A stretch of DNA of 58,019 nt from Corynebacterium halotolerans (GCF_001056295.1 NZ_JVMD01000002.1:1-58019), one strand, 5' to 3'. Shown: positions 8,487 through 19,489, numbered from the stretch's first letter. The notes: generated by a model not told the origin, from the sequence alone. Numbers and translations are program-made.

Positions 8487-9269
8487 ATGACTTCCGACCT
8501 GAAGAGCATCGGCCTCGACTACCCGCGCTGGCAGGACGCCATCGAAGCGGCCATCGCCACGGACCACCTGTCCGTCATCGGCGAGGTTCGCGGCGGCCAG
8601 CTCGTCCGCTTCGAGGACCCGTCGGGCGCGCGCCTGCACGTCCTGGGCGTCGAGCCGTTTTCCACGTTCGCCGGCTTCGCCGGGATGACGCAGGTCACCG
8701 CCCACGTTTCCGCGCTCGACGACGTCCTGGCGCTCATCGAGATCGTCGCCGACGACCCGTCGCACCCGGAATTCGACAAGGTCGTGGCCACCGCCACGTG
8801 TCATCTGGCGCAGTCGCCGCTGCTGGTCGACGAGGGCACGCAGACCTTCGAGCACGTCAATCTCGCGGCGCTCGGCGTCGACGTCGCGGTCGACGTCGAC
8901 GCGGCCGCCCACGAGGGCCGCACCGGGCGGCGGCCCGGCGACGTCCGATTCACGGGCGCCGAAGCGGTCACCGGCGCGGCGGCCGGCGCGAAGTCCCCGG
9001 ACGCCTCGGCGACGCTGTCGGGCGTGGTCAACGCTTCCGACGAGCGCGTCAACTCCCTGACCGGCCAGAAGTTCCGGGTGCTGCACCTCGACGTGCCCAT
9101 GCCCCTCGACGTCCTCGTGCCCGCGGACCTCACCCCCGCCCCGGAGATCGGCACCGTCGTGTCCGGCACCTTCCTCCTCGTCGGCGAGGTCATCGCGCCC
9201 CAGGGCTGCGGCGATTCCTGCGGCGACGGCGGCTGCGGCTGCGGTTCCGGGGGCTGCGGCGGCCACTGA
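8487..9269 (+). CDS. Unknown protein with Cys/Gly-rich C-terminal tail
   Basis: A 260-residue cytosolic protein I do not recognise. Residues 1-120 look like a compact alpha/beta domain (IGEVRGGQLVRFEDPSG, LIEIVADDP). A low-complexity Ala/Asp linker follows (about 135-180), then a second beta-rich segment (GQKFRVLHLDVPMPLDVLVP). The last 21 residues are nearly all Gly and Cys: five cysteines from CGDSC to GGCGGH plus a terminal His, a plausible metal or cluster ligand. It is divergent from feoA across a 210-base region holding the candidate iron box, so an iron-linked role is possible but inferred. The start is set by a leaderless -10 (TAAGAT). Confidence 0.75.
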   Translation: MTSDLKSIGLDYPRWQDAIEAAIATDHLSVIGEVRGGQLVRFEDPSGARLHVLGVEPFSTFAGFAGMTQVTAHVSALDDVLALIEIVADDPSHPEFDKVVATATCHLAQSPLLVDEGTQTFEHVNLAALGVDVAVDVDAAAHEGRTGRRPGDVRFTGAEAVTGAAAGAKSPDASATLSGVVNASDERVNSLTGQKFRVLHLDVPMPLDVLVPADLTPAPEIGTVVSGTFLLVGEVIAPQGCGDSCGDGGCGCGSGGCGGH

Positions 9270-9323
9270 CGGCCCCGGCACGGCGCCGACGAACACACAC
9301 CGGCGCAGACGGTTCAGCCCGGC

Positions 9324-10346
9324 TCAGGCCCCCACGGCCGTCACGTCGATCTCTCCTCGCGCCACGAGCACGGAGGGGCCGGTGAGAATCGACGTCGCTT
9401 CGGTGATCTCCACCGTCACCGTGCCGCCGGGCACGTGGACGTCGACGATGCCCGTGCCGCGTCCCGCATCCGCCAGCGCCGACACGGCGGCCGCGACGGT
9501 GCCGGTGCCGCAGGAGCGGGTCTCCCCCACTCCGCGTTCGACGACGCGCATGTGGATCGCGCCCGTGTCCCCCGGCTCCCCCGCCCCTTCCATTGGCGTG
9601 GCCACTTCCAGGTTGACGCCCCCGGGGAACATCCCGGCGTCCACCTCGGGCACGCCGTCGAGGTTCAGGCGGCGAAGCCCCTCGGCGTCGAGCCCCGGCA
9701 GCACGCACGCCAGATGCGGGTTGCCCATGTCCACGCCGACGCCGGCGTAACGCCCGGCCCCGAGGAACGCCGTCGCCGCACCGAGCACCACGGGCGCCCC
9801 CATGTCGACGGAGACCGTGGCACGTGTGGCGGTGACGTCGTCAAGCGACACGACCTTCACGCCCGCGCGGGTGCCCACGCGCAGGGCCGCCGTCTCATCG
9901 GTCAGGCCGGCGGCCACGAGGTGATGGGCGAAGACGCGGACGCCGTTGCCGCACATCTCCGCGATGGAACCGTCGGCGTTGCGGTAGTCCATGAACCAGT
10001 CGTCGGCCCGGACCTCGTCGGGCTCACCGGCCCGCGGCAGCGCGTCGAGCACTCCCGCCCCGACCAGCGCCCCGGCGCGCGCCACGCGGAGCAGGCCATC
10101 CCCGCCGATGCCCGCGCGGCGATCGCACAGCGCCGCGACCAGGTTGTCCGGCAGTTCCAGCTGCGCGTCCGCGTCGGGGATGATGACGAAGTCGTTTTCC
10201 GTGCCGTGTCCCTTGGCGAAGGCGAGGGTTCCCGTTGCGAGGGTTCCCGTTGCGAGGGGTCCGGTTGCAGAGTTTTCGGCGGCGGCGTTTTCCGCGGCGA
10301 TGTTTCCGGCGGCGGGGGTCTCCGATGCGGGCGTGTTCGGGCTCAT
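9324..10346 (-). CDS. dapF: Diaminopimelate epimerase
   Basis: Converts LL- to meso-diaminopimelate for lysine and peptidoglycan. The two catalytic cysteines are in EMCGNGVRV and RSCGTGTVA. The 340-residue product is longer than usual because about 43 residues precede the conserved AFAKGHGTENDF. This extension is Ala/Thr/Gly-rich and encoded partly by three 15-bp tandem repeats. ATG 10346 has TAGCAT seven bases upstream (leaderless) and follows the miaA stop by 30 bases. An internal start closer to the core cannot be excluded. Confidence 0.94.
   Translation of the reverse strand: MSPNTPASETPAAGNIAAENAAAENSATGPLATGTLATGTLAFAKGHGTENDFVIIPDADAQLELPDNLVAALCDRRAGIGGDGLLRVARAGALVGAGVLDALPRAGEPDEVRADDWFMDYRNADGSIAEMCGNGVRVFAHHLVAAGLTDETAALRVGTRAGVKVVSLDDVTATRATVSVDMGAPVVLGAATAFLGAGRYAGVGVDMGNPHLACVLPGLDAEGLRRLNLDGVPEVDAGMFPGGVNLEVATPMEGAGEPGDTGAIHMRVVERGVGETRSCGTGTVAAAVSALADAGRGTGIVDVHVPGGTVTVEITEATSILTGPSVLVARGEIDVTAVGA
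10222..10266. repeat. Three 15-bp tandem repeats in dapF 5' end
   Basis: The unit GCGAGGGTTCCCGTT occurs at 10222-10236 and 10237-10251. A third copy with two mismatches occupies 10252-10266. In the dapF frame the units encode ATGTL-like pentapeptides. Copy changes keep the frame, so the N-terminal arm can vary in length without damaging the enzyme. Confidence 0.9.
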
Positions 10347-10353
10347 TGCCCGA

Positions 10354-10359
10354 ATGCTA
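10354..10359 (-). promoter_or_regulatory. Leaderless -10 box for dapF
   Basis: TAGCAT on the minus strand, seven bases before the dapF ATG, in the 30-base gap after miaA. It would let dapF be expressed apart from the miaA transcript. Confidence 0.45.
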
Positions 10360-10376
10360 CGCGGCGGATGTTGCGC

Positions 10377-11309
10377 TCACGTTAACGCGGCCAGCGCCTG
10401 CTCCCGCACTGCATCGCCCCCGGTCCCGGCGGCGTCGAGCCACGTCACGCGGGGGTCGCGGGTGAACCAGGATTTCTGGCGGCGCACGTACCGCCGGGTG
10501 CCCGTGATGGTCCGCTCGATGGCCTCGGCGAGGTCGTACTCGCCGTCGAAATGCGCCAGCACCTGCGCGTACCCGATCGCCCGGCTGGCGGTGACGCCCT
10601 CGCGCAGCCCCTCGCCCAACAGCCCCTCGACTTCATCCAGCAGGCCCCGCTCGAACATGAGGCGGGTCCGCCGCTCGATCCGGTCGTTGAGCCACCCCGG
10701 CTCCGTGCCCAGCCCCAGGATCCGCGTGCCCCACCGCGGGGGCGCGTCGATCGGCGGCTTCGACGCCCCGAAGGGTTCGCCGGTCAGCTCGATGACTTCC
10801 AGGGCGCGCACGATGCGGCGGGGATCGCGCCGCTCGATGATCGCCGCGGCGGCGGGGTCGACCTCCGCAAGGTGGTCATGGAGCTTTTCGACGCCCACCT
10901 CCTCCTGCACGGCCTCCCACTTGGCCCGGACGTTCGCATCGGTCGGCGGGAACCGCCAATCGTCGACGAGCGCCTGCACGTAGAGCATGGAGCCGCCGAC
11001 GAGGATGGGCACGTGGCCGCGCGCCATGATCGCCTCGACGTCGGCGACGGCCTCCTCCTGGTACTTGGCCACGGACGCCGGCTCGGTGACGTCCAGGACA
11101 TCGAGCTGGTGGTGCGGGATGCCGCGGCGCTCCTCCACGGTGAGCTTCGCGGTGCCGATGTCCATGCCCCGGTAGAGCTGCATGGAATCGACGTTGACGA
11201 TCTCGCCGCCGAACTCCTCCGCCAGCGCCAGGCCGAGATCGGACTTGCCCGACGCCGTGGGCCCGATGACGGCGATGGGCGTCCGCGCGCCGTTCACGCC
11301 CTCGATCAT
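10377..11309 (-). CDS. miaA: tRNA dimethylallyltransferase MiaA
   Basis: A 310-residue enzyme that transfers the dimethylallyl group to A37 of tRNAs reading UNN codons. P-loop GPTASGKS is near residue 15, followed by [18 protein letters not shown]. The family pattern [11 protein letters not shown] and the C-terminal [12 protein letters not shown] are present. ATG 11309 overlaps the preceding stop (ATGA), showing coupling. MiaB, acting on the same nucleotide, is encoded 4 kb away. Confidence 0.95.
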   Translation of the reverse strand: MIEGVNGARTPIAVIGPTASGKSDLGLALAEEFGGEIVNVDSMQLYRGMDIGTAKLTVEERRGIPHHQLDVLDVTEPASVAKYQEEAVADVEAIMARGHVPILVGGSMLYVQALVDDWRFPPTDANVRAKWEAVQEEVGVEKLHDHLAEVDPAAAAIIERRDPRRIVRALEVIELTGEPFGASKPPIDAPPRWGTRILGLGTEPGWLNDRIERRTRLMFERGLLDEVEGLLGEGLREGVTASRAIGYAQVLAHFDGEYDLAEAIERTITGTRRYVRRQKSWFTRDPRVTWLDAAGTGGDAVREQALAALT

Positions 11310-12013
11310 GACTCCCACTCCCATTCGGCGACGTGGTAGCCGACCCCGTGGGGCGCCCCGCGATACGTGGCCCGGGCGCCGAAGGACCGTGCGCCCGACT
11401 TCAGCTCCGCGCCGAATGAGGCGAGGTCCTGCCACACCCCCATCGTGTGCAAGCCGACTCGGTCGCAGGCGGCCGGACCGAACGCGCCGAAGGGGTCGTC
11501 GCCGGGCTCGCCCCCGAACTCCCCCGCCGCGATGGCGGCGCACGCGTCGTCGATGGGCTCGGCCTCCGGCAGCAGCGTCAGCGGGGCGCGCGCGGTCAAT
11601 GCGGCCGGCCCCTCCGCCACGACGACGATCGGCGCGGCGACATCCGCCCCGTCCCCGCCCCCGGGCTCGAATGGGTCCGGCAATTGCGCGGCGACGTCGA
11701 CGTGCTCCGGATCCAGCCCCGTCTCGCGGATCACCCAGCGGGCCACCAATTCCGGCAGATGCGTGCCCCCGCCGACCTCGACGCCCGCGCCCCAGGCGCG
11801 GAAGGAGCCGGCGTGGGCCGTCGCAAAGCGGTTGTCCGGCCGCCGCACGATGAGCGGCCGCGACCCGCCGGAGCCATCCCCCGCTGCCGGGCGCAGGACG
11901 CGCCGGGCGGCCGCCAACACCTCCGCGCGGACCTCCGCCGCACCGGAATCGGCGCCGGAAAGCTCCGGGACCAGCAGGGGCGCACCGGGGATGAGCAGGA
12001 GTCGTCGTGTCAC
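11306..12013 (-). CDS. Extradiol dioxygenase (LigB)-like protein
   Basis: A 235-residue protein resembling the class III extradiol dioxygenase subunit B-like proteins encoded just upstream of miaA in mycobacteria and corynebacteria. The N-terminus [16 protein letters not shown] and the alternating Ala-rich alpha/beta pattern support this. No biochemical role is known to me. GTG 12013 is preferred because TAGATT lies seven bases before it. An in-frame start at 12052 would run through that promoter. Overlap with miaA suggests co-expression. Confidence 0.75.
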   Translation of the reverse strand: MTRRLLLIPGAPLLVPELSGADSGAAEVRAEVLAAARRVLRPAAGDGSGGSRPLIVRRPDNRFATAHAGSFRAWGAGVEVGGGTHLPELVARWVIRETGLDPEHVDVAAQLPDPFEPGGGDGADVAAPIVVVAEGPAALTARAPLTLLPEAEPIDDACAAIAAGEFGGEPGDDPFGAFGPAACDRVGLHTMGVWQDLASFGAELKSGARSFGARATYRGAPHGVGYHVAEWEWES

Positions 12014-12020
12014 GGCCTCG

Positions 12021-12026
12021 AATCTA
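12021..12026 (-). promoter_or_regulatory. Leaderless -10 box for LigB-like gene
   Basis: TAGATT on the minus strand, seven bases before GTG 12013. It would drive the LigB-like gene, miaA and dapF. Confidence 0.5.
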
Positions 12027-12150
12027 CCCGGCTCGCGCGCACCGCCCGGCAACCGTTGCGGCGCGGTCGCGCGTCCTTTGCGATACTCGGTGTGAGGAAT
12101 GTGATCCGGCAGCCGTGCCGCGCGGCTAAAGCACCGATTGGATAGAACCC

Positions 12151-13488
12151 ATGACCGACAACACCCCCGCCCCGAAGCCCGGCCCCCGCCCCGGCCCCCG
12201 ACCGGGAGGCAAGCCCCGCCGCCCCGCGGCCGCGGCCGGCGCGCCCGCCGCGCCCATCGTCCCGCGCAAGACCGACCCCGCCAAGTGGGGCCGCGTGGAC
12301 GACGACGGCACCGTGTGGGTCCGCACCGCAGACGGAGAGCGCCAGGTGGGATCGTGGCAGGCCGGCACCCCCGAGGAGGGGCTGGCCCACTACGGCGCCC
12401 GCTACGACGACCTGGCCATGGAGATCGAGCTGCTCGAGTCGCGCATCCGGACCCACCCCGAGGAGGCCGCGGCCGTGCGCTCCTCGGCGGCGGAGCTGAA
12501 GACGCAGCTTCCCGACGCCGCCGTCGTCGGCGACCTCGAGGCGCTGGACAAGCGGCTCGACGTGGTCCTGTCCCACGCGGACGAGGCCGGCGAGAAGGCG
12601 AAGGCGGACAAGGCCGAGCGCCGCGCCGCCGCCATCGCGAAGAAGGAGAAGCTCGCCGCCGAGGCCGAGGACATCGCCGAAAACTCGGAGGAATGGAAGG
12701 CCGCCGGCGACCGCCTCCGCGAGATCCTCGGCGAGTGGAAGCAGATCCGCGGCATCGACCGCAAGACCGACGACCAGCTGTGGAAGCGCTACTCCCGAGC
12801 CCGCGACGCCTTCAACCGCCGCCGCGGCAGCCACTTCGCCGAGCTCGACCGCAACCGCGCGTCGGCGCGCCGGGCGAAGGAAGCGCTCATCGAGGAAGCC
12901 GAGGCGCTGCAGCACTCCACCGACTGGGGCCCGACCGCCGCCGCCTACCGCGACCTGATGTCCCGGTGGAAGGAAGCCGGCCGCGCGCCCCGCGACGTCG
13001 ACGACAAACTGTGGAAGCGGTTCAAGACCGCCCAGGACACCTTCTTCGACGCCCGCAACGCCGTCAACGCCGAGCGCGACAAGGAATTCGAGGCCAACGC
13101 GGAAGCCAAGGAGGCGCTGCTGGCCGAGTACGACGATCGCATCCGCCCGGACAAGGACCTCGACCACGCCCGCTCCGAGCTGCGCAAGCTGCAGGAACGT
13201 TGGGAAGAGATCGGCTTCGTGCCGCGCGGCCGCGTCCGGGAGTTCGAGGAGAAGATCGGCCGTCTCGAGCGCCGCGTGTCCGAGGCCGCCGATTCGCAGT
13301 GGCGCCGCACCGACCCGGAGGCCCTGGCCCGCGTGCAGCAGTTCGCCGACCGCGCCGCCGAGTTCGAGGCGAAGGCCGCCGAGTACGACGCCGCCGGCAA
13401 GACCAAGAAGGCCGAGGAGGCCCGCGCGCAGGCCACGCAGTGGCGCGAGTGGGCCGACGCCGCCGAGCGCGCCATCGAGGAGATGTAA
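12151..13488 (+). CDS. DUF349 coiled-coil protein
   Basis: A 445-residue, very charged, mostly helical protein. A Pro/Arg-rich N-terminus (1-40) precedes a small domain with KWGRVDDDGTVWVRT. Next come long helices with three or four DUF349-type repeats (segments with LWKRYSRARDAFNRRR, RWKEAGRAPRDVDDKLWKRF and RWEEIGFVPRGRV) and a terminal helical tail. DUF349 proteins are widespread in Corynebacteriales. Their function is not established to my knowledge. No clear ribosome site precedes the ATG. The epimerase gene follows after six bases. Confidence 0.85.
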   Translation: MTDNTPAPKPGPRPGPRPGGKPRRPAAAAGAPAAPIVPRKTDPAKWGRVDDDGTVWVRTADGERQVGSWQAGTPEEGLAHYGARYDDLAMEIELLESRIRTHPEEAAAVRSSAAELKTQLPDAAVVGDLEALDKRLDVVLSHADEAGEKAKADKAERRAAAIAKKEKLAAEAEDIAENSEEWKAAGDRLREILGEWKQIRGIDRKTDDQLWKRYSRARDAFNRRRGSHFAELDRNRASARRAKEALIEEAEALQHSTDWGPTAAAYRDLMSRWKEAGRAPRDVDDKLWKRFKTAQDTFFDARNAVNAERDKEFEANAEAKEALLAEYDDRIRPDKDLDHARSELRKLQERWEEIGFVPRGRVREFEEKIGRLERRVSEAADSQWRRTDPEALARVQQFADRAAEFEAKAAEYDAAGKTKKAEEARAQATQWREWADAAERAIEEM

Positions 13489-13494
13489 TCGGAG

Positions 13495-14541
13495 ATGCCC
13501 CAGGGCACGACCGCCGGGCGCCGCATCGCCGTGGTCACGGGAGCCGCCGGGTTCCTCGGCGCGCACCTGTGCCGCAGGCTGGCCGCGCGCGGCGATGAAC
13601 TGAGGGTGCTGGTCCACCCGTCCGACGACCTCACGGGCCTCGACGGCCTGCGCCTGATGGCCGTTCACGGCGACATCCGCTCGGCCGCGGACCTGGATCG
13701 GGTCTTCGCCGGGATCTCCTCCGGCACAGACGCCGACGCGGGCGCGGACGCCGACATCACGGTTTATCACCTGGCCAGCCGCATCACAATCGAGACGCGC
13801 GTGGACCCGGCGGTCCGCGACGTCAACGTCGAGGGCACCCGGCAAGTCGTCGACGCATGCCGGCGCCATGGCGCGCGGAGGCTGGTCTACGTCTCATCCG
13901 TGCACGCCATCCCCGAACCCGCCGACGCCTCCGACGCGATCACGGAACCGGACGTCTTCGATCCCGACGCCGTCATCGGCGGGTACGCGAAGACGAAGGC
14001 GGAGGCCACGCAGCTGGTCCTCGACGCCAACGACGGCGAGCTGGCCACGGTGGCCGTCATGCCCTCGGGCATCGTCGGCCCCGGCGACCGCGGCGGCGGG
14101 TACCTCACCGCCCTGGTCCGCGACATCGCGTCGGGATCGCTGACCTCGTACGTCGATGGCGGCTACGACTTCGTCGACGTCCGCGACGTCGCCGACGGCT
14201 GCATTGCGGCGGCCGAAAAAGGCCGCCCCGGCGCCGCCTACATACTCACGTCGCGGCGGATGAACATGGATGAGATCGTCCGGGTGTGCCGCACGGCCGT
14301 CGGCAAGCGGACCCTGAAATCCGTGCTGCCGATGTGGTTCGCGCGCTCCGTCGCGCCACTGGCCGAGGGCTGGTACCGGATGCTGCGCAAACCCCCGCTG
14401 TTCACGTCCTACGCGCTGCACACGTTGCGCTCGCCCGGGGTGTTCCGCACCGACCGGGCGCGCGCGGATCTGGGCTGGGCGCCGAAGGACCCCGCCGAAT
14501 CGCTGCGCGACGTCATCCGGGAGACGACGGCACGCGGCTGA
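13495..14541 (+). CDS. NAD-dependent epimerase/dehydratase, extended SDR
   Basis: A 348-residue Rossmann-fold protein. The N-terminal cofactor motif TGAAGFLGAHL is near residue 17. The acid residue is in HGDIRS, and the catalytic YAKTK (Tyr-x3-Lys) lies near 163. Residues 300-340 match the sugar epimerase/dihydroflavonol reductase C-terminal domain. Substrate is unknown; sterol-type and nucleotide-sugar enzymes share this shape. It starts six bases after the DUF349 gene, with GAGGAG about 12 bases before the ATG, so they form a two-gene operon. A weak hairpin (14556-14571) follows. Confidence 0.82.
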   Translation: MPQGTTAGRRIAVVTGAAGFLGAHLCRRLAARGDELRVLVHPSDDLTGLDGLRLMAVHGDIRSAADLDRVFAGISSGTDADAGADADITVYHLASRITIETRVDPAVRDVNVEGTRQVVDACRRHGARRLVYVSSVHAIPEPADASDAITEPDVFDPDAVIGGYAKTKAEATQLVLDANDGELATVAVMPSGIVGPGDRGGGYLTALVRDIASGSLTSYVDGGYDFVDVRDVADGCIAAAEKGRPGAAYILTSRRMNMDEIVRVCRTAVGKRTLKSVLPMWFARSVAPLAEGWYRMLRKPPLFTSYALHTLRSPGVFRTDRARADLGWAPKDPAESLRDVIRETTARG

Positions 14542-14609
14542 TCGGCGGGGTCCGGGCTCCTTCAAAGGAGCGTCGGGACGGGATCGGGATCGGGGGCGGC
14601 GTGCGCCCC

Positions 14610-15386
14610 CTATTTCTCCTGCGCGTCGGAATGCTCGGGCTGCTCCGGCTGCTCGGACCGTTCCGTCTGCGCCGATTCCCCCGCGCGGGCCTCGGCCTGC
14701 TCCTGCTCGCGCTTCTCGCGGCGCCGCCGGGAGCGGTCGCGGCGATCGTCGACCATGGCGTCGACCTCCGTGCCGGTGTTGTCGATGAGCCCCGCGCGCA
14801 GGTACTGCTGCTGGGCGCGCTGCACGGGGTCCTCGTGGACCTCCTCCCGCCGCGCGGCGGCCAGCGCCGCCTGGAACGTCGACTTGCGGAAGACCACGAA
14901 GCACATCGTGATGGCCAGCAGGATGGAGAAGGCGATGCCCAGGGCCAGGCCCCAGCCGATGCCCTCCGACGCCTCCGACGGCGGACGCGACTGGCGCATC
15001 CACCCGGCGAACATCGAGTACACCGCCTGGATGCACGCGACCATCCATGTCACGAAGGCGACGACGGCCGACCGCGACAGGATCGTCGCCACGACCAGCA
15101 GCACGCCGACGAGCAGGATGATCGTGTAAATCCGCTCCGGCAGCATGGTGAAGTACCGCCGCGCCATGTCGGTGTCGAGCAGGACGTCGAAGCCCAGCAC
15201 GTTGCCGGAATGCGGCGCGAAGAAAGTGAAGATCAGCCCCACGAGCAGGATGCCCATCGGGACGACCTGCTTGCCCAATTGGATTTCGCCGGCCGCCCTG
15301 CGCTCGGCCGCCCGCAGATCGCCGCGGAACTCGGCCAGCTTGTCGCTCGAGGCGCCTTCGGCCGGCGCCGCGTTTCGGTCAGTCAC
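14610..15386 (-). CDS. Conserved actinobacterial membrane protein
   Basis: A 258-residue protein with four predicted membrane segments (about 45-65, 88-108, 110-130 and 150-172). A long charged C-terminal tail follows, with an Arg-rich stretch and a Glu/Gln/Ser low-complexity end. It resembles the protein encoded after miaB in mycobacteria (Rv2732c-type). Function unknown. GTG 15386 overlaps the miaB stop by eight bases (GTGACTGA), so it is probably translated by coupling with miaB. Confidence 0.72.
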   Translation of the reverse strand: MTDRNAAPAEGASSDKLAEFRGDLRAAERRAAGEIQLGKQVVPMGILLVGLIFTFFAPHSGNVLGFDVLLDTDMARRYFTMLPERIYTIILLVGVLLVVATILSRSAVVAFVTWMVACIQAVYSMFAGWMRQSRPPSEASEGIGWGLALGIAFSILLAITMCFVVFRKSTFQAALAAARREEVHEDPVQRAQQQYLRAGLIDNTGTEVDAMVDDRRDRSRRRREKREQEQAEARAGESAQTERSEQPEQPEHSDAQEK

Positions 15387-16998
15387 AACCGCAACCCCTG
15401 TCCTGGTTCATCGTCTGGCCCATGGCCGGCGTCGACGGCCGACCCACCGCGGGCAAGCCTAGTCCCACTCCGATCGGCGCGGTCGTCGGGGTGTTGCCCG
15501 CCTCCCACATGTCGCCCGCGCGGGTGCGGCGGTGACCGGTCACACCCGAGTCGGCGATGAGGAAGTGCGGCGCCGAATCGGTGACCGTGACGGTCACGAA
15601 GTCGCCGGGACGGATCTTCCCGTCGATGTGGGGGGCGGCGGCGTCGTCAAGCGACCCCTCCCCCGCGTCCCAGCCCGCGGGCACCGGCGCGAAGTGGACC
15701 AGCCTGCCGTCGACCGCGCGGCCCGACATGCGGCGGGTCTCGGCGTTCTTCTTGCCGTCGTCGGCGGTGACCAGCAGCTCGAGGGTGCGGCCGACCTGCT
15801 TGGCGTTCTCCTCCGCGCTGATGCGCTCCTGCAGCTCGATGAGCCGGCCGTAGCGCTCCTTGACCACCTGCGGCGGCACCTGGTCCGGCATGTCGGCGGC
15901 AGGGGTGCCCGGCCGCGGCGAGTACTGGAAGGTGTAGGCGGACGTGAAGCGGGCGCGCTCGACGACGTCGAGGGTCGCCTGGAAATCCTCCTCGGTCTCA
16001 CCCGGGAAACCGACGATGATGTCCGTGGTGATCGCCGCGTGCGGCATCCGCTCGCGCACCTTGTCCAGGATGCCCAGGAATTTCTTCGACCGGTAGGACC
16101 GCCGCATCTCCTTGAGCACCTTGTCCGAGCCGGACTGCAGCGGCATGTGCAGCTGCGGCGCGACGTTGGGGGTCTCGGCCATCGCGTCGATGACGTCGTC
16201 GGTGAACTCGGCCGGGTGCGGGGAGGTGAAGCGGACGCGCTCCAGGCCCTCGATCTCGCCGCACGCGCGCAGCAGCTTGGAGAACGCGCTGCGGTCGCGC
16301 TCGAGTGCGGGGTCGTCGAAATGCACGCCGTAGGCGTTGACGTTCTGCCCCAGCAGCGTCACCTCGGTCACGCCCTGCTCGACCAGCGCCTTCACCTCGG
16401 CGAGGATGTCGCCCGGCCGGCGGTCGCGCTCCTTGCCGCGCAGCGACGGCACGATGCAGAAGGTGCAGGTGTTGTTGCAGCCCACCGACACCGACACCCA
16501 GCCCGCGTACGGCGACTCGCGCTTGGCGGGCAGCACCGACGGGAAGTCCTCCAGCGCGTCCTTGATCTCCACCTGCGCCTCGTGGTTGTGCGAGGCGCGC
16601 TCCAGCAGCGCCGGCAGCGACCCGAGGTTGTGGGTGCCGAAGACGACGTCGACCCACGGCGCCTTCTCCACCACCGTGGCCTTGTCCTTCTGCGCCAGGC
16701 AGCCGCCGACGGCGATCTGCATGCCCGGGTGCTCGTCCTTGACGGGCTTGAGCCGGCCCAGCGTGCCGTACAGGCGGTTGTCGGCGTTCTCGCGCACGGC
16801 GCAGGTGTTGAACACGACCAGGTCCGGCCGCTCGCCCTCGGCGGCGGCGACGTAGCCGTTGTCCTCGAGCAGGCCGGAGAGGCGCTCGGAGTCGTGGACG
16901 TTCATCTGACAGCCGAACGTGCGCACCTCGTAGGTGCGGGGCGCGTCCGGGGCATGGGGTGCGAGTGCGTCGTGGGTGGTGGGGCTGGCTTTCGTCAC
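15379..16998 (-). CDS. miaB: tRNA-2-methylthio-N6-dimethylallyladenosine synthase MiaB
   Basis: A 539-residue radical SAM methylthiotransferase that adds the 2-methylthio group after MiaA. The N-terminal UPF0004 domain carries the first cluster cysteines ([25 protein letters not shown]). The radical SAM motif CNNTCTFC follows. A TRAM domain lies near 400-480, broken by a divergent insert. The last ten residues end in GCGCD, an unusual C-terminal cysteine pair. GTG 16998 has TACCCT seven bases upstream. Confidence 0.95.
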   Translation of the reverse strand: MTKASPTTHDALAPHAPDAPRTYEVRTFGCQMNVHDSERLSGLLEDNGYVAAAEGERPDLVVFNTCAVRENADNRLYGTLGRLKPVKDEHPGMQIAVGGCLAQKDKATVVEKAPWVDVVFGTHNLGSLPALLERASHNHEAQVEIKDALEDFPSVLPAKRESPYAGWVSVSVGCNNTCTFCIVPSLRGKERDRRPGDILAEVKALVEQGVTEVTLLGQNVNAYGVHFDDPALERDRSAFSKLLRACGEIEGLERVRFTSPHPAEFTDDVIDAMAETPNVAPQLHMPLQSGSDKVLKEMRRSYRSKKFLGILDKVRERMPHAAITTDIIVGFPGETEEDFQATLDVVERARFTSAYTFQYSPRPGTPAADMPDQVPPQVVKERYGRLIELQERISAEENAKQVGRTLELLVTADDGKKNAETRRMSGRAVDGRLVHFAPVPAGWDAGEGSLDDAAAPHIDGKIRPGDFVTVTVTDSAPHFLIADSGVTGHRRTRAGDMWEAGNTPTTAPIGVGLGLPAVGRPSTPAMGQTMNQDRGCGCD

Positions 16999-17005
16999 GC
17001 GGGAA

Positions 17006-17011
17006 AGGGTA
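17006..17011 (-). promoter_or_regulatory. Leaderless -10 box for miaB
   Basis: TACCCT on the minus strand, seven bases before GTG 16998, with no Shine-Dalgarno sequence. Confidence 0.45.
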
Positions 17012-17121
17012 TCGCGCGGGGTCCGCGTTCCCCAATCGCCGGATCCGCCCCGTCGGCGGCGGGCGGCGAACGGTGGACGCGGCGTGACCTTTGCCTCTTT
17101 CCACGGCGAAGGTGATCGGAG

Positions 17122-17127
17122 TAACTT
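17122..17127 (+). promoter_or_regulatory. Leaderless -10 box for gluABCD
   Basis: TAACTT, eight bases before the gluA ATG at 17136. The GGAG just before it is too far from the start to act as a ribosome site. Confidence 0.4.
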
Positions 17128-17135
17128 TCTCGATC

Positions 17136-17897
<762 letters not shown>

Positions 17898-17906
17898 GGG
17901 GCGGCC

Positions 17907-18794
17907 GTGAAACGCAATACACGACTGCTACGGCGGGCCGCCGCCGCGGTGGCCGCCCTGGGCGCGGCGGCCGCGATGGTCGCCTGCGGGTCATCCGAGC
18001 CGCGCAGCGTCCTCGGCGACATCGAATCGGGGCAGGTGATCCTGGGCACCAAGTACGACCAGCCCGGGCTCGGCCTGCGACACCCGGACAAGACGATGTC
18101 CGGCGTCGACGTCGACGTGGCCACCTACGTGGTCAACCACATCGCCGACGCCAACGGGTGGGCGCACCCGGAGATCAAGTGGCGCGAAACCCCGTCGGCG
18201 CAGCGCGAGACGCTGATCAACAACGGCGAGGTCACCATGATCGCCGCCACGTATTCGATCAACGCCGGCCGCGCCAAGGCCGTCGACTTCGGCGGGCCGT
18301 ACCTGCTCACCCACCAGGCGCTCCTGGTGCGCGCCGACGACCGCACGCTGGAGTCCCTCGGGGACCTGGCCAACGGCCGCAAGCTGTGCTCGGTGACCGG
18401 TTCCACGCCGGCCCAGAAGATCAAGGACGCACTGCCCGGCGTGCAGCTGCAGGAGTTCGACTCCTACTCCTCCTGCGTGGAGGCGCTGTACCGCGGCAAG
18501 GTCGACGCCTTGACCACCGACGCGACCATCCTGGCGGGTTACGCGACGCAGTACGACGATGAGCTGCGCGTCGTGCCCATGACCAAGCCCGACGGCGACC
18601 CGTTCACCAACGAGCACTACGGCATCGGGCACGCCAAGGGCGACCCGGAGTCGACGAAGGCCATCAACGACGCGCTGCGCGAGATGTACTCGTCCGGCGA
18701 GTTCCGGCGAATCCTCGAGCGCAACCTCGGCGCGAACGCCGGCACCGCGACCGAGGACGCCATCGGCGACCTGACCTTCACGGAAAAGAAGTAG
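17907..18794 (+). CDS. gluB: Glutamate-binding lipoprotein GluB
   Basis: A 295-residue periplasmic-type solute-binding protein anchored as a lipoprotein. It has basic start KRNTRLLRR, a hydrophobic Ala-rich core, and a lipobox with Cys at about residue 27 (AMVACGSS). The mature part is SBP family 3 ([14 protein letters not shown], the [15 protein letters not shown] ligand loop, [10 protein letters not shown]). GTG start, nine bases after gluA. It delivers glutamate to GluCD. Confidence 0.93.
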   Translation: MKRNTRLLRRAAAAVAALGAAAAMVACGSSEPRSVLGDIESGQVILGTKYDQPGLGLRHPDKTMSGVDVDVATYVVNHIADANGWAHPEIKWRETPSAQRETLINNGEVTMIAATYSINAGRAKAVDFGGPYLLTHQALLVRADDRTLESLGDLANGRKLCSVTGSTPAQKIKDALPGVQLQEFDSYSSCVEALYRGKVDALTTDATILAGYATQYDDELRVVPMTKPDGDPFTNEHYGIGHAKGDPESTKAINDALREMYSSGEFRRILERNLGANAGTATEDAIGDLTFTEKK

Positions 18795-18805
18795 GGGGTG
18801 CGAAC

Positions 18806-19489
18806 ATGACCGAACTGTTCACGGAAATCGGCCCGTCGCTGCTGGCGGCATTCTGGGTCACCATCAAGTTGACGCTCTTCTCCGCGCTGGGGGCCCTGAT
18901 CCTGGGCACCATCCTCACGGCGATGCGCGTCTGCCCCGTCGGCATCCTGCGTTCGCTCGCGGCCGGCTACATCGAGCTGCTGCGGAACACCCCGCTGACG
19001 CTGATCGTGCTGTTCTGTTCGATCGGCCTGTACCAGAACCTGGGCCTCGCGCTGGCCCCGGAAAACGACGACTTCATCGTCAACAACAACTTCTGGCTCG
19101 CGGTGCTGGGCTTCACGCTCTACACAGCGGCGTTCGTGGCGGAGTCGCTGCGTTCCGGCATCAACACGGTGCCCTTCGGCCAGGCGGAGGCCGCGCGATC
19201 GCTCGGCCTGACCTTCGGCCAGGTGTTCTCCAAGATCATCTTCCCGCAGGCGCTGCGGGCGGCGATCATCCCGCTGGGCAACACCGCCATCGCGTTGACC
19301 AAGAACACGACCATCGCGTCGATCATCGGCGTCGGCGAGGCCTCGCTGCTGATGAAGGAGACGCTGGAGAACAACGCCAACCTGCTGTTCCCGACCTTCG
19401 GCATCTTCGCCCTCGGATTCGTCGCCCTGACGTTGCCGATGGGCCTGCTCTTCGGCCGGGCCGGACTCAACTTGGCGGTGAGGCAGTGA
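18806..19489 (+). CDS. gluC: Glutamate ABC importer permease GluC
   Basis: A 227-residue membrane permease with about five spans. The EAA-type cytoplasmic loop, [20 protein letters not shown], contacts the ATPase GluA. It belongs to the HisM/GlnP family and pairs with GluD. GGGGGTG precedes the ATG. It overlaps gluD at the stop/start (TGATG). Confidence 0.93.
   Translation: MTELFTEIGPSLLAAFWVTIKLTLFSALGALILGTILTAMRVCPVGILRSLAAGYIELLRNTPLTLIVLFCSIGLYQNLGLALAPENDDFIVNNNFWLAVLGFTLYTAAFVAESLRSGINTVPFGQAEAARSLGLTFGQVFSKIIFPQALRAAIIPLGNTAIALTKNTTIASIIGVGEASLLMKETLENNANLLFPTFGIFALGFVALTLPMGLLFGRAGLNLAVRQ

Noticed and set aside
14556..14571. Terminator after the epimerase gene
   Set aside because: Only a 6-bp stem (GCTCCT/AGGAGC) with no T-run.
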